Both the position numbers and the translations under genes were made by a program. 32,627 nt of DNA, taken from NCBI GenBank assembly GCA_030037215.1, contig JASHRS010000133.1:1-32627 (forward strand), given 5' to 3'. This document shows positions 15,006 through 24,028 of the stretch, piece after piece. Origin of the DNA: Silvibacterium sp. GTDB lineage: Bacteria; Acidobacteriota; Terriglobia; Terriglobales; Acidobacteriaceae. How positions within the stretch are numbered: the stretch's first letter is position 1; each line of letters opens with the position of its first letter. The notes beneath the pieces are model-generated. The model was not told the DNA's origin, made no database searches, and saw only the letters and a list, made by a program, of their open reading frames with translations.

Positions 15006-16832
15006 CTACCTTGATACCACAGGAGCTGACACCGGGGTAGCGAGTTGTAATTGCAGAGCCTTCTGACGCTCAATAGCGGCGTCCGCGTTCCGCCCTTGCT
15101 GGGCAAGTGCATTGGCTAATGCAAGATGCGCCTCTGCAAATGTTGGGTCAGCATTCACCGCAGTCTGAAACTGGACAATGGCGTCAGCTACCTGGCCTCG
15201 ACTTAGAAGTGCTTTGCCGCTGTCGAGGGCGAAGTTTGCCCGTTGATGGCTAACCGCTGTGCGTGTAAGATCCTCCGCAATTTTTCGCTCGGCGGCTGCA
15301 CCTTTGTGGTCGCCCTCTTCGCTGAGGATCGACGCAAGAGTGATATGCGGGCTGGGCTGATTGGGCATCAGCTGAATTGCGCGTTGCAGCGCATCTATCG
15401 CTTTCTGGGGTTGATCGGTTTGTTTATAGATGGTGCCGAGCAGGGCCCAGGCGTCCCCATTATCGGGACGCAGCAAAGTCGCCTTCTCCAACTCTATCTG
15501 CGATTGCTCAAACTGACCAAGCTGCATGTAAAGTACACCCAGAGTATACGGAGGATCGGGCAACTGTGGCGCCATACGCTCTGCTGTCACGAGTTCGGTA
15601 ATTGAAGCCGTGGGATCGTCCTTAAGCTTAAGTGCGAGGCCGAGATCATAGTGCAAGTAGGCATTATTGGGATCGGTGTTGAGACCGTCTCGGAACTGCT
15701 CGATTGCGTGATTGAGATCGCTTTGCTGCAGGTAGGCCACGCCGAGGTCTTCGCACAGAGTCGGGTTCCCTGGATTCAACTTGAGCGCGCGTAAGTAGAA
15801 GGGAAGCGCACTCTTTGCGTCGCCTGTCTGTACCAGTGCCAGTCCCAGATTTGTAAGTGCGGCTGGATCGCCCGGGTGCGCCTCTTCGACCTTCTCAAAG
15901 AGAGGTAACGCTTCGTGTGCGTTTCCACTCGACTGCAGAGTAAGCGCAAGCTCGTATATTGCATCCGTGGAAGTGGAGTCGAGCTCCATAGCGTGACGCA
16001 GTACTTGAATCGCAGTTTCGTCCTGACCGTTAGCACGAAGTGCCCGGCCGAGCTGGACTATGTAATCAACGTTCGTTTTCGCGAGATCGCTGGCTCGGGT
16101 AAGTTCAGTCACGGCACTGGCAGGGTCGTTTTGATTCAGATAAACCGAGCCGAGGTGATAATGGGCAGACGCAAGCTCAGCGTTCAGCTCAAGGGCTCGC
16201 TGAAATTCGGTGTTTGCTTCGTTATATCGCTGCTGTTGTGCGAAAAGTGTGCCAAGTGCATCATGCAAGGTTGCATCGTCCGGCGAGCTGACCAGGGCCT
16301 GTGTAAGTTGCTCCTGCGCGGCCTCCAGATGATTTGTTGCAGAGAGCGCTGTTGCATACGCTGCCGCTGCTTCAGGCGTGAGTGCGGGAGGTGGGTTGTT
16401 CGCGTGTTCAAGCTGCTGAAACATCTCAACACACTTTGTGTATTGGTGAAGCTGTGAGTACGTCAACGCAAGATTCAGAATGGTATTTGTATCGTGTGCG
16501 TCTAATGCGTGGGCCAGCTCAAGCTCGGGCATCGCTGCTTTGGCATCGCCCTGTGCAAGAAGCACAGCTCCGAAGGCAGCATGGCCGGCCGCAACATTAG
16601 GTGCAAGGCTGACAACTTTCGCAAACATCACATGCGCGGTTTGCAGATCACTCCGCATGTAAGCTGCCGATCCTGCGCGAAAAGCGGCATCCGCTTCTCG
16701 CAGATTATCGCTCGACAATGCTGAATGCTCAGGCGTGACAACGGTGTTTTGTGAGGTCTGCGCTCCCGACGAGTGAAGCATCGCAGCCACACACGCCATG
16801 AGGAATATCGAAGACGGGCGGATAGATCGCAT
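15006..16832 (-). CDS. Large secreted TPR-repeat protein
   Basis: The 608-residue product has a short signal sequence (SSIFLMACVAAMLHSSGAQT) and then almost continuous tetratricopeptide repeats: for example NAAYL..LGLALKLKDDPTASI, LPDPPYTLGVLYMQLGQFEQS and NGDAWALLGTIYKQTDQPQKAI. Roughly fourteen to fifteen 34-residue units can be traced. TPR solenoids bind protein partners; no catalytic domain is visible. It lies 105 bp downstream of the GH13 gene and upstream of the two CRTAC1 genes on the same strand, so it may scaffold them in the periplasm or outer membrane. There is no clear SD. The specific partner is unknown. Confidence 0.8.
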   Translation of the reverse strand: MRSIRPSSIFLMACVAAMLHSSGAQTSQNTVVTPEHSALSSDNLREADAAFRAGSAAYMRSDLQTAHVMFAKVVSLAPNVAAGHAAFGAVLLAQGDAKAAMPELELAHALDAHDTNTILNLALTYSQLHQYTKCVEMFQQLEHANNPPPALTPEAAAAYATALSATNHLEAAQEQLTQALVSSPDDATLHDALGTLFAQQQRYNEANTEFQRALELNAELASAHYHLGSVYLNQNDPASAVTELTRASDLAKTNVDYIVQLGRALRANGQDETAIQVLRHAMELDSTSTDAIYELALTLQSSGNAHEALPLFEKVEEAHPGDPAALTNLGLALVQTGDAKSALPFYLRALKLNPGNPTLCEDLGVAYLQQSDLNHAIEQFRDGLNTDPNNAYLHYDLGLALKLKDDPTASITELVTAERMAPQLPDPPYTLGVLYMQLGQFEQSQIELEKATLLRPDNGDAWALLGTIYKQTDQPQKAIDALQRAIQLMPNQPSPHITLASILSEEGDHKGAAAERKIAEDLTRTAVSHQRANFALDSGKALLSRGQVADAIVQFQTAVNADPTFAEAHLALANALAQQGRNADAAIERQKALQLQLATPVSAPVVSR

Positions 16833-16937
16833 TTCTGCGCTGATTCTACTCGTGCTGAGAAAAGCATCGATTACATCAAGGGGTCGTTGATCGAGTGAAG
16901 AGACAGCATGAAAGACAACAAACTCACCTAATCCTTG

Positions 16938-18746
16938 TCATTGAATACTCCCAATCCACGATGCAAATGGCGGCAATACGATGTTGCGTAAACTGTTCGT
17001 CTGTTCGAGGGACGGTGCGTCCGTCAGTAGTGTCTTCACCGTATTGTCCGTGATTCCCGCAATTGCCGGATCAAGCGATATAGTCTGCTCCGATGGCGTG
17101 AAATTGAGGGCAACGACAATTGCCGGATTGCCGCCTACTCCCTGGCGAACGTAGGACAGGACCGAGGAGTTGTTCTCATCGAGCGTCAGTTGCTTTCCGT
17201 CGCGCAAAGTTGGATCGTTCCGGCGCATCGCAATCAATTGCTTGTACCAATGCAGTAGAGAATCGGGTTCGCCTTGCTCAGTCTCCACATTGACCGTTGG
17301 GTAGTCTGTTGCAACTGGTAGCCAAGTCGCTGCGGCTGTACTGAATCCTGCATCCTTTGTATCGCTCCACTGCATTGGTGTCCGTTCACCGTCACGGCCC
17401 TTCTCCTTCGGCCAGCCTCTGATACCGATAGGGTCCCTCACGTCCTGCTTGCGTTTTGGCGGAGTTGTAACCATTCCGATCTCCTGGCCGTAATACATAA
17501 GTGCGGTAGCGCGCGAAGTCAGCAGTACGGAAGCAATCACTCGCGCAATTGCCGCGTTGTGAATGCCATCGCCATAACGGTCCCAGCTCCGCTGATTATC
17601 GTGGTTGTCGAAAACGAAAAGCGGCCAGTTTCCATTGATGTCATTTTCGGCTTCGTTAATGTGCTTGCGAAAGGCCGACACATCTAACTTGTTAATGAAA
17701 CCAACCTGCATATCCATCGGCAGCTGGAGCTCATTGTGTTTGACGCCGCCATACCATTTGTCGAGTTCCTCCACGTTTGGCAGATAGGTTTCTCCTATCA
17801 AAACGCGATTTCCAGGGTAACTATCAATCAGAGCGCGAAGACGCCGCATTACGCCATGTACTTCCGGAAGATTGTTCGTGTATATATCGCTTACTTTCCG
17901 GTCGCCATAAGCATCAGTTCCGCCTGTATACGGCTCGTCCCGAAGCTCAGGATCTTCGAAGAGAGCGGGCACGGCATCAAGGCGGAAGCCAGCCACGCCG
18001 CGATCCAGCCAGAAACGTACAACATCGAACATGGCTTTTTCGACTTCCGGGTTACGCCAGTTCAGGTCCGGTTGTTGCTTATAAAACTCATGATAGTAAA
18101 ACTGGTTTGTTTTTGGATCATACTGCCATGCAGAGCCGCCAAAGTCACTGATCCAGTTGTTTGGCGGCAACGGTTTGCCATCGGGTCCTACACCCTTGCC
18201 GTCACGCCATATATACCAATCGCGTTTAGGATTGTTCTTTGAACTCTCAGATTCGAGGAACCACTTGTGCTTGTCGGAGGTGTGGTTCATCACCATATCC
18301 ATGATGATGCGGATGTTGTGTTTTTTGGCCTCGGCAACCAACCTGTCAAAATCGGCGAGTGTTCCGTATTGAGGGTCAATGTTCTCGTAGTCGGAGATAT
18401 CGTAGCCGAAGTCAACTTGTGGGGAAGGGTAGATAGGCGCAAGCCAGATGGCATCGATACCTAGCGATTGCAGATAATCGAGCCGCTCGGTGATTCCGTT
18501 GAGGTCGCCGACACCGTCACCGTTGGAATCCTGGAAGCTGCGTGGATAGATTTCATAAATTACAGCATGTTTCCACCAGGGTCCATCGCTATGTTGTGGT
18601 GCAGTGCCTACACGGGCGTCATTTGTAGCAGGCTGCTGAGCCGCCAATGCAACGCTGTGAAAGCTAGCGAAAACGAGGAAGGCCTGTACCAAAAGAATTA
18701 CAGCGCAGATGCTGCACGACTCACTGCGAAAAGGGGAATTTCGCAT
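16938..18746 (-). CDS. Secreted GH13 alpha-glucosidase / oligo-1,6-glucosidase-like enzyme
   Basis: The start is moved to ATG 18746, which has GGAGG nine bases upstream and begins a signal peptide (ICAVILLVQAFLVFASFHSVALA). The 602-residue product is a GH13 TIM-barrel enzyme: VIYEIYPRSFQDSNGDGVGDLNGI, then DMVMNHTSDKH. The predicted nucleophile is D257 (GFRLDAV), the acid/base E319 (LIGETY) and the third acid D383 (FDNHDNQRS). The organisation resembles alpha-glucosidase, oligo-1,6-glucosidase and trehalose-related hydrolases, most of which are cytoplasmic; export here implies work on external or periplasmic maltodextrin-like sugars. It is divergent from a TonB-dependent receptor and heads a run of same-strand exported proteins. 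The exact substrate cannot be read from the sequence; sucrose-active or transglycosylating variants remain possible. Confidence 0.87.
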   Translation of the reverse strand: MRNSPFRSESCSICAVILLVQAFLVFASFHSVALAAQQPATNDARVGTAPQHSDGPWWKHAVIYEIYPRSFQDSNGDGVGDLNGITERLDYLQSLGIDAIWLAPIYPSPQVDFGYDISDYENIDPQYGTLADFDRLVAEAKKHNIRIIMDMVMNHTSDKHKWFLESESSKNNPKRDWYIWRDGKGVGPDGKPLPPNNWISDFGGSAWQYDPKTNQFYYHEFYKQQPDLNWRNPEVEKAMFDVVRFWLDRGVAGFRLDAVPALFEDPELRDEPYTGGTDAYGDRKVSDIYTNNLPEVHGVMRRLRALIDSYPGNRVLIGETYLPNVEELDKWYGGVKHNELQLPMDMQVGFINKLDVSAFRKHINEAENDINGNWPLFVFDNHDNQRSWDRYGDGIHNAAIARVIASVLLTSRATALMYYGQEIGMVTTPPKRKQDVRDPIGIRGWPKEKGRDGERTPMQWSDTKDAGFSTAAATWLPVATDYPTVNVETEQGEPDSLLHWYKQLIAMRRNDPTLRDGKQLTLDENNSSVLSYVRQGVGGNPAIVVALNFTPSEQTISLDPAIAGITDNTVKTLLTDAPSLEQTNSLRNIVLPPFASWIGSIQ

Positions 18747-18774
18747 CAGGGGTAACCTCCGTAACGACGTATCA

Positions 18775-18802
18775 CTATAGCGTCCGTTGCACCATCTGTG
18801 AA
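18775..18802 (-). promoter_or_regulatory. Predicted GH13 gene promoter
   Basis: On the minus strand TTCACA (18797-18802) and TATAGT (18775-18780) are spaced by 16 bp, and each matches the sigma70 consensus at 5 of 6 positions. The implied start leaves a short leader of about 20 nt with GGAGG before ATG 18746, supporting the corrected start. Confidence 0.5.
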
Positions 18803-18953
18803 GATCTGAATAAGAATCCATCTTATGCAAACCGGGCAGCATGCGTAAGTGCCACTGCATTTGACTGAGAATTGTTGATGCCATCGAAGGCAGGATGAAT
18901 TTATTTCTAATTTATTCCTACTTAAAAAAATTGCGTGGAACCCCCAGGATGGG

Positions 18954-18983
18954 TTGACATACCTCGCACTACGGGTCTAGAGT
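18954..18983 (+). promoter_or_regulatory. Predicted promoter of the first TonB receptor
   Basis: A perfect -35 TTGACA at 18954-18959 is followed, after 18 bp, by TAGAGT (18978-18983), a 4 of 6 match to the -10 consensus. The leader to ATG 19154 would be about 160 nt. Confidence 0.45.
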
Positions 18984-19067
18984 TCGTTCCGCCCCAGAAG
19001 TCCAGGGTTACAGGTGCTGTTTTTAGCCCCGTTTCTCTGGCGCTTAATAATGAATAAAACGATGGGC

Positions 19068-19105
19068 GATGTGCAAAAGACACGATAGGAGATGTGAAAG
19101 ACACG
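19068..19105 (+). repeat. Near-identical direct repeats in the TonB receptor leader
   Basis: GATGTGCAAAAGACACG (19068-19084) and GATGTGAAAGACACG (19091-19105) recur with a 23-bp period, about two helical turns. They lie roughly 50-85 bp before the start codon. They may be binding sites for a regulator. Confidence 0.5.
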
Positions 19106-19153
19106 TAGAGAACATCGCTAAAGCACGGTGCGGTCATTTGTCAGGAGGCAGTT

Positions 19154-22100
19154 ATGAAACGTGTGGTGCAAGCAATTGCTCTGCTAGTTTCCGTCGCATG
19201 CCTGTTGTCATTTTCATCGGCATACGGCCAGAATGTTTACGGTAGCATCTACGGCACAGTCACAGACTCAACCGGCGCCGCCATACCAAATGCAACCATT
19301 ACAGTGACGGATGAGACCAAGGGAACCTCGGTCACCGCGCAATCCAATGGCACTGGTGATTTTACAGTAGAGCACCTCATCCCAGACGTTTATGACGTTA
19401 CGGTCTCTTCACCTGGCTTCGAAAGTTTCAAGCAAACAGCCATCCAGGTCTTTGCGGACGCTGCAGTGAAGGTCACTCCGGCTCTCAAGGCCGGAGCTGC
19501 GAGTACGACCGTTGAAGTCAACGCGAATACGGTTCCAGAGTTGAAGACCGACCGTGCTGATGTATCAGCAACGTTCGATACCAAAGATGTTCAAAACCTT
19601 CCGATCGAAGGCCGCAACTTCACGAACCTGCAACTTCTCATGCCTGGCGCGCAGCAACTTGGCTGGAACCATGCAGCGGATGAGAACCCCCAGGGGAGCC
19701 AGCAGATTCAGATTGATGGGCAGGCATTTGGCGGTGTGGGATACATCCTCGATGGCACGGACAATCAGGACCCGATCCTTGGCATTATCGTGATCAATCC
19801 CCCCCTTGATTCTATTTCCGAGACAAAGATTGCTACACAGAATTTTGACGCGGAATTCGGCAAAGCGATTTCATCGATTATCACGGCGCAGACGAAGTCG
19901 GGCACGAACAACTTCCACGGAACCGCTTACGATTACCGCGAGAGTAACGCGAACCTGGCGACGAATCCATATACACAATTTGGCCCCAATGCAATTCCGG
20001 CTGGATTGAAAAATCAGTTCGGCGGCGCTATCGGCGGTCCTATCATTAAGGACAAGTTCTTCTTCTTCGGTGATTACGAAGGTGTCCGCCAGAAGGTCGG
20101 CACGTCGGCTTCGATGACCGTTCCTTCCGCATTTCTTGTAAGCACATGCCTAGGAACAGCTACGACGACTACTGGTGTTCCAGGATGCGATTTCAGTCAA
20201 TATACAACCGCATTGGGCAGCGCGGGGATCATTTACCAGCCAAACGGAACTCCTTATCCAGGCAACGTGATTCCTGCCTCACAGCTTTCGCAGCCTGCTT
20301 TGAATCTCTTCAAGCTCCTTCAGCCGTATGCGCCGAACAAAGCCGGTAACTATAGCGGTCTGGAGAACAACTACGCCGCGAGCGGCACAGGACTTTTCAA
20401 CTCCGACACTTGGGCCGAACGTGTCGATTACCAAATCACGTCTAGTATGCATGCTTTTGAGCGTTTCAGCCGATTTACCGACACGCTGAGCGGAACTACG
20501 ATCTTCGGGCCTGCCGGAGGCGCTGGATTCGGCATTAACAATTACGGCGGCGACTCCCAGGGCGCGAATGACAGTCTGGCTGCAGGAATGGACATCGCAA
20601 TCAGTCCTACGCTGCTGACCGACTTCCGGCTTGGTTATTATCGCTATAACATCGGCGATCACAAGTACAACGAAGGTGTTGATTTTGCGACAAACCTTGG
20701 AATTCCTGGTATTAACACGGGATCCCTGGACACCAGCGGCGCGCCTGGCTTCAACATTACCGATGTAGGTTCTTCGGGCGGACCGAACAATGCTCAAAGT
20801 GGTGGTGCGGCATACGGCTCTGACCTGAACATCACTCGTTGCAATTGCCCGTTAACCGAGCGTGAAGATCAATTCCAGATCGTAAACAATTGGACGAAGT
20901 TGATCGGAAATCACGCGATTAAGGTGGGCGTGGATTTGCGCTATGCGCGTAACCTCCGTGTCCCAAGCGATACGGACCGTGCCGGCATCTTGAGCTTCGG
21001 AACCGGTCCGACTTCTAATCCGGCTCTCCCGAGCCCGGGTGGTCTTGGCTTCGCAACCTTTGTGCTTGGTCAGGACACAGCGTTCGGGCGCTATGTGAGT
21101 GTTTCCACGAATGCGAAGGAATTCCAGAAGCGCGACTTCTTCTATGGTCAGGATACCTGGCGCGTGACGCCAAACCTGACATTGAACTATGGCCTTCGCT
21201 ATGAACTATATTTCCCTGAATCCGTGAATGGCAAAGGGAACGGCTCCCTGATGCAAATGAACGATTACGCCTCGACGGATGGCTACATGCGTGTGGCGGA
21301 GTATGGCAATGTCGCGAGCAATATGGGATGGGGTGCAGCGACGAATGCCTGGAACCCGCGCGTGGGCGTTGCCTATCAGATTAAGCCGACCACAGTCATC
21401 CGTGCCGGTTATGGCCGAAGCTTCGACCTTGGCGTGTTTGGGTCTATCTTCGGGCACGTTGTTACACAAAACCTTCCTGTACTAGCAAATCAGCAGTTGA
21501 GCACAGGCGTTCCGACGGGTTATGTCTTCTGTCTTGTCCCGGATACGGGCTGTACACAGCCTGCAGGCCAACCTACGGGTGGTGGACCCGTCCCATATGT
21601 TTTCCCCACTGTGCCTTCAAGTGGACTTCTGCCGAATCCCGGCTATGCAGTCAGCGCTAAGGCGCGCCCGAACACGCTTAGGTTGCCTACCATCGATGCC
21701 TGGAACCTTTCTTTGCAGCAATCCATCACACCTACTCTTTCATTAACGATTGCTTATGTTGGAAACAAGGCCACGCACACATTGAGCGCAGGAGACGGGA
21801 ATAATACGAATCCGAACGAAGCGGCTATTTTCCTGCCCGCAGCCTATAGCATTGAAGGCAAGCCGCTGTACTACAATCCCAATCCGGTAAACCCAGACGC
21901 GAATGGAATCGGAGCCGATGGGGGTACCAATAACTCGAATTTCCTATCGCGCTATTACGGAGGTAGTCTGACTGCCTGCAAGGATCCTAACTATGCCACT
22001 CCCACAAATGAGCCGGGAATCGTACCGGGCATGTGCGGCTGGACCCAAAGCATCGGCTACTACGGCGATGATCAGAACAGTGAGTTCGATGCTTTGCAGG

Positions 22101-22840
22101 TAACTCTCGCGAAGCAATTCTCGCACGGTCTGTCGTTTACTTCGGCTTATGCGTGGCAGCGCGGATGGGATTACAACTCGAGCTACTCCACCTGGAACAG
22201 AGCTGCGGTAAGGGGCGTCAATAATGACATCCGTACACAGCAGGAAATTTTGTATGGCGTCTATAACTTTCCATTCGGCCGGGGCCAGACATTCCTGACT
22301 AATTCGCCGGGATGGTTGAACGAAATTGTTGGCGGCTGGATATTCAGCCCGGTGATGACATGGGCGAACGGCCTGCCGTTTACCCTTACGATTGGAAATT
22401 GTTCTCCCTACATTCCCGGTGATGCGCCATGTTACCCGAACGGAAGCGCAGGGAGCCTGGTTACCCATGTCGGCTCGTATAATCCTATTGCGCACAACCG
22501 GCTATATTTCAATGGCAACCTTTCAACCGGGCAGTTGCCGACAGGTTTCTCTTATCCAGCTCTGGATCAGATCGGTAATGGTGGAAGAAACGGAGGGCAC
22601 GGACCGGCTTACTTCAATACTGATATGTCGCTGATGAAGAACTTTCCGATTTGGGAGACTATGCTACTGCAGTTCCGCTTCGACGCTTTTAACGGCTTCA
22701 ACAACATCAATCTGAACTTCAACCAGGATGGGAGTGCGCCTATAGACCAGGGACCGCAGTACATCAGCAGTATGGCGCCTGGGGCGAACGGGGTTGGCAG
22801 CCCCCGGCAGTTGCAATTCTCCTTCCGCTTGGAGTTTTAG
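19154..22840 (+). CDS. Oar-like TonB-dependent outer-membrane receptor
   Basis: The 1228-residue product starts at ATG 19154 after GGAGG. A signal peptide covers about 1-25 (LLVSVACLLSFSSAYGQ). Residues about 27-105 form a carboxypeptidase-regulatory-like domain (GSIYGTVTDSTGAAIPNATITVTD). A plug domain follows (VQNLPIEGRNFTNLQLLMPG; IDGQAFGGVGYILDGTDNQDP). A long beta-barrel then ends LQFSFRLEF with the C-terminal Phe expected for outer-membrane insertion. This is the abundant Oar-type class of Acidobacteriota, thought to import oligosaccharides or other large ligands. Proximity to a secreted GH13 enzyme suggests sugars, but the downstream redox genes allow other ligands. No SusD partner is seen, as is usual in this phylum. 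A strong hairpin follows the stop. Confidence 0.9.
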   Translation: MKRVVQAIALLVSVACLLSFSSAYGQNVYGSIYGTVTDSTGAAIPNATITVTDETKGTSVTAQSNGTGDFTVEHLIPDVYDVTVSSPGFESFKQTAIQVFADAAVKVTPALKAGAASTTVEVNANTVPELKTDRADVSATFDTKDVQNLPIEGRNFTNLQLLMPGAQQLGWNHAADENPQGSQQIQIDGQAFGGVGYILDGTDNQDPILGIIVINPPLDSISETKIATQNFDAEFGKAISSIITAQTKSGTNNFHGTAYDYRESNANLATNPYTQFGPNAIPAGLKNQFGGAIGGPIIKDKFFFFGDYEGVRQKVGTSASMTVPSAFLVSTCLGTATTTTGVPGCDFSQYTTALGSAGIIYQPNGTPYPGNVIPASQLSQPALNLFKLLQPYAPNKAGNYSGLENNYAASGTGLFNSDTWAERVDYQITSSMHAFERFSRFTDTLSGTTIFGPAGGAGFGINNYGGDSQGANDSLAAGMDIAISPTLLTDFRLGYYRYNIGDHKYNEGVDFATNLGIPGINTGSLDTSGAPGFNITDVGSSGGPNNAQSGGAAYGSDLNITRCNCPLTEREDQFQIVNNWTKLIGNHAIKVGVDLRYARNLRVPSDTDRAGILSFGTGPTSNPALPSPGGLGFATFVLGQDTAFGRYVSVSTNAKEFQKRDFFYGQDTWRVTPNLTLNYGLRYELYFPESVNGKGNGSLMQMNDYASTDGYMRVAEYGNVASNMGWGAATNAWNPRVGVAYQIKPTTVIRAGYGRSFDLGVFGSIFGHVVTQNLPVLANQQLSTGVPTGYVFCLVPDTGCTQPAGQPTGGGPVPYVFPTVPSSGLLPNPGYAVSAKARPNTLRLPTIDAWNLSLQQSITPTLSLTIAYVGNKATHTLSAGDGNNTNPNEAAIFLPAAYSIEGKPLYYNPNPVNPDANGIGADGGTNNSNFLSRYYGGSLTACKDPNYATPTNEPGIVPGMCGWTQSIGYYGDDQNSEFDALQVTLAKQFSHGLSFTSAYAWQRGWDYNSSYSTWNRAAVRGVNNDIRTQQEILYGVYNFPFGRGQTFLTNSPGWLNEIVGGWIFSPVMTWANGLPFTLTIGNCSPYIPGDAPCYPNGSAGSLVTHVGSYNPIAHNRLYFNGNLSTGQLPTGFSYPALDQIGNGGRNGGHGPAYFNTDMSLMKNFPIWETMLLQFRFDAFNGFNNINLNFNQDGSAPIDQGPQYISSMAPGANGVGSPRQLQFSFRLEF

Positions 22841-22853
22841 CTCTTTGTTTACC

Positions 22854-22882
22854 CAAGAGGGGAGCCTTTGGCTCCCCTCTTG
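22854..22882 (+). terminator. Strong hairpin terminator after the TonB receptor
   Basis: A perfect 13-bp stem (22854-22866 with 22870-22882, arm CAAGAGGGGAGCC) closes a TTT loop 14 bp after the receptor stop. The downstream tract GCATTTCGT is only weakly U-rich, so some readthrough into the next gene 31 bp later is possible. Confidence 0.7.
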
Positions 22883-22913
22883 CATTTCGTCTACACTTAG
22901 TCCGGCTCCTCTA

Positions 22914-24005
22914 ATGCGTCGCTCGCAAAAAGCGCTGTTATCTCAACCTCTTCTCATTCTTTTGGCTTTGTCATGCTTTCTTGCAAGCGCCCAGACGCCT
23001 GATAGCGCGCCTGACCATGTGCAGGGAACTACTGCGGATGGACCTGCTCCGGCCGAAGCGTCACCAACGCTCGCGCAACTTCGCGCGATGATTGATCGTG
23101 GACAGACTGCAGAAGCTCTGAAACAACTTGATACACTGGCTGCCCAGCAGCCAGTGCCGGCAGGCATTAACCGATTGCGCGGCCTTGCATTTTACTCGTT
23201 AAACGAGTTCACCGAAGCCGATACTGCTTTTGCCAGCGCGTTGAAAGATGACCCGCAGGATCTGGAGGCGGAGCAACTGCGAGGGCTCACTCTATTCCGG
23301 CTGGGCAGATCCGCAGATGCGATTCCGCTGCTGGAAGCGGCTTCTCATTGGACGCCCCACACGAAAGTGGACCCAAGCTATGTTCTAGCCTTGTGCTATC
23401 TGGATACACGGCAATATGACAAGGCTCGAGGAGCTCTCGCGGCACAATACGGCTTCGCTCCCGAGTCGGCATCTGCATATCTTTTGGCTGCCCGGTTTTT
23501 GTTCCGCCGCGAATACCTGCCGATAGCGCAACAATATGCGGAGAAAGCGCTGGAGATCGATCCTCAGTTGCCTCTAGCTCACGAACTGCTTGGTGAGATC
23601 GCGCTTGCGGGTGAACATCTCGATATAGCAATCGCCGAGTTTGAAAAGGAACAGGGCCGCAATCCGCTTGAGGGCAGTATCTACGATAGGTTGGGCGATG
23701 CTTATACCCGCGAGGGAGACTATACAAAAGCATTGCAGTCGTTACAGCGGGCTATATTGCTGGAGCCCACCTCGACCGGTCCCTACATTCTCCTCGGAAA
23801 GGTCTATCTTCGGCAGCAGGATCCAGCGAGCGCTGTGATGTATCTCGAGAGGGCCGAAAAAATGGATCCGAACAACTATATGACCCATAGCCTGCTGGGG
23901 CAGGCGTACCGCGGGCTGGGCAGGGCGCAGGACGCCAGCCGCGAGACCCAGATATCTGAGAAAATACAGGCCGCAGGGGAACCTAGGCTTGAGCCGGTTC
24001 ACTAA
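22914..24005 (+). CDS. Secreted TPR-repeat protein
   Basis: The track's 22794 start would overlap the receptor gene and the terminator; ATG 22914 begins a clear signal sequence (LLSQPLLILLALSCFLASAQ), giving 363 residues. Several TPR units follow (PAGINRLRGLAFYSLNEFTEAD; SIYDRLGDAYTREGDYTKAL; TGPYILLGKVYLRQQDPASAV; YMTHSLLGQAYRGLGRAQDAS). No SD is visible. It is the first gene of a close plus-strand set with a multiheme cytochrome, a redoxin and a copper monooxygenase, two of which also carry TPR tails, so a shared exported complex is plausible. Its function beyond protein binding is unknown. Confidence 0.78.
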   Translation: MRRSQKALLSQPLLILLALSCFLASAQTPDSAPDHVQGTTADGPAPAEASPTLAQLRAMIDRGQTAEALKQLDTLAAQQPVPAGINRLRGLAFYSLNEFTEADTAFASALKDDPQDLEAEQLRGLTLFRLGRSADAIPLLEAASHWTPHTKVDPSYVLALCYLDTRQYDKARGALAAQYGFAPESASAYLLAARFLFRREYLPIAQQYAEKALEIDPQLPLAHELLGEIALAGEHLDIAIAEFEKEQGRNPLEGSIYDRLGDAYTREGDYTKALQSLQRAILLEPTSTGPYILLGKVYLRQQDPASAVMYLERAEKMDPNNYMTHSLLGQAYRGLGRAQDASRETQISEKIQAAGEPRLEPVH

Positions 24006-24028
24006 GATGCAGGAATAGCTTACTGGGA

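Larger units (their letters stand above)
18747..19153. other. 407-bp divergent regulatory region between GH13 and TonB receptor genes
   Basis: No gene is supported here. The region holds a predicted promoter on each strand and a direct repeat in the TonB receptor leader, all listed separately. The small ORFs in this interval (18922..19137 minus and the first 46 codons of the track's GH13 ORF) have no SD or recognisable product. Confidence 0.6.
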
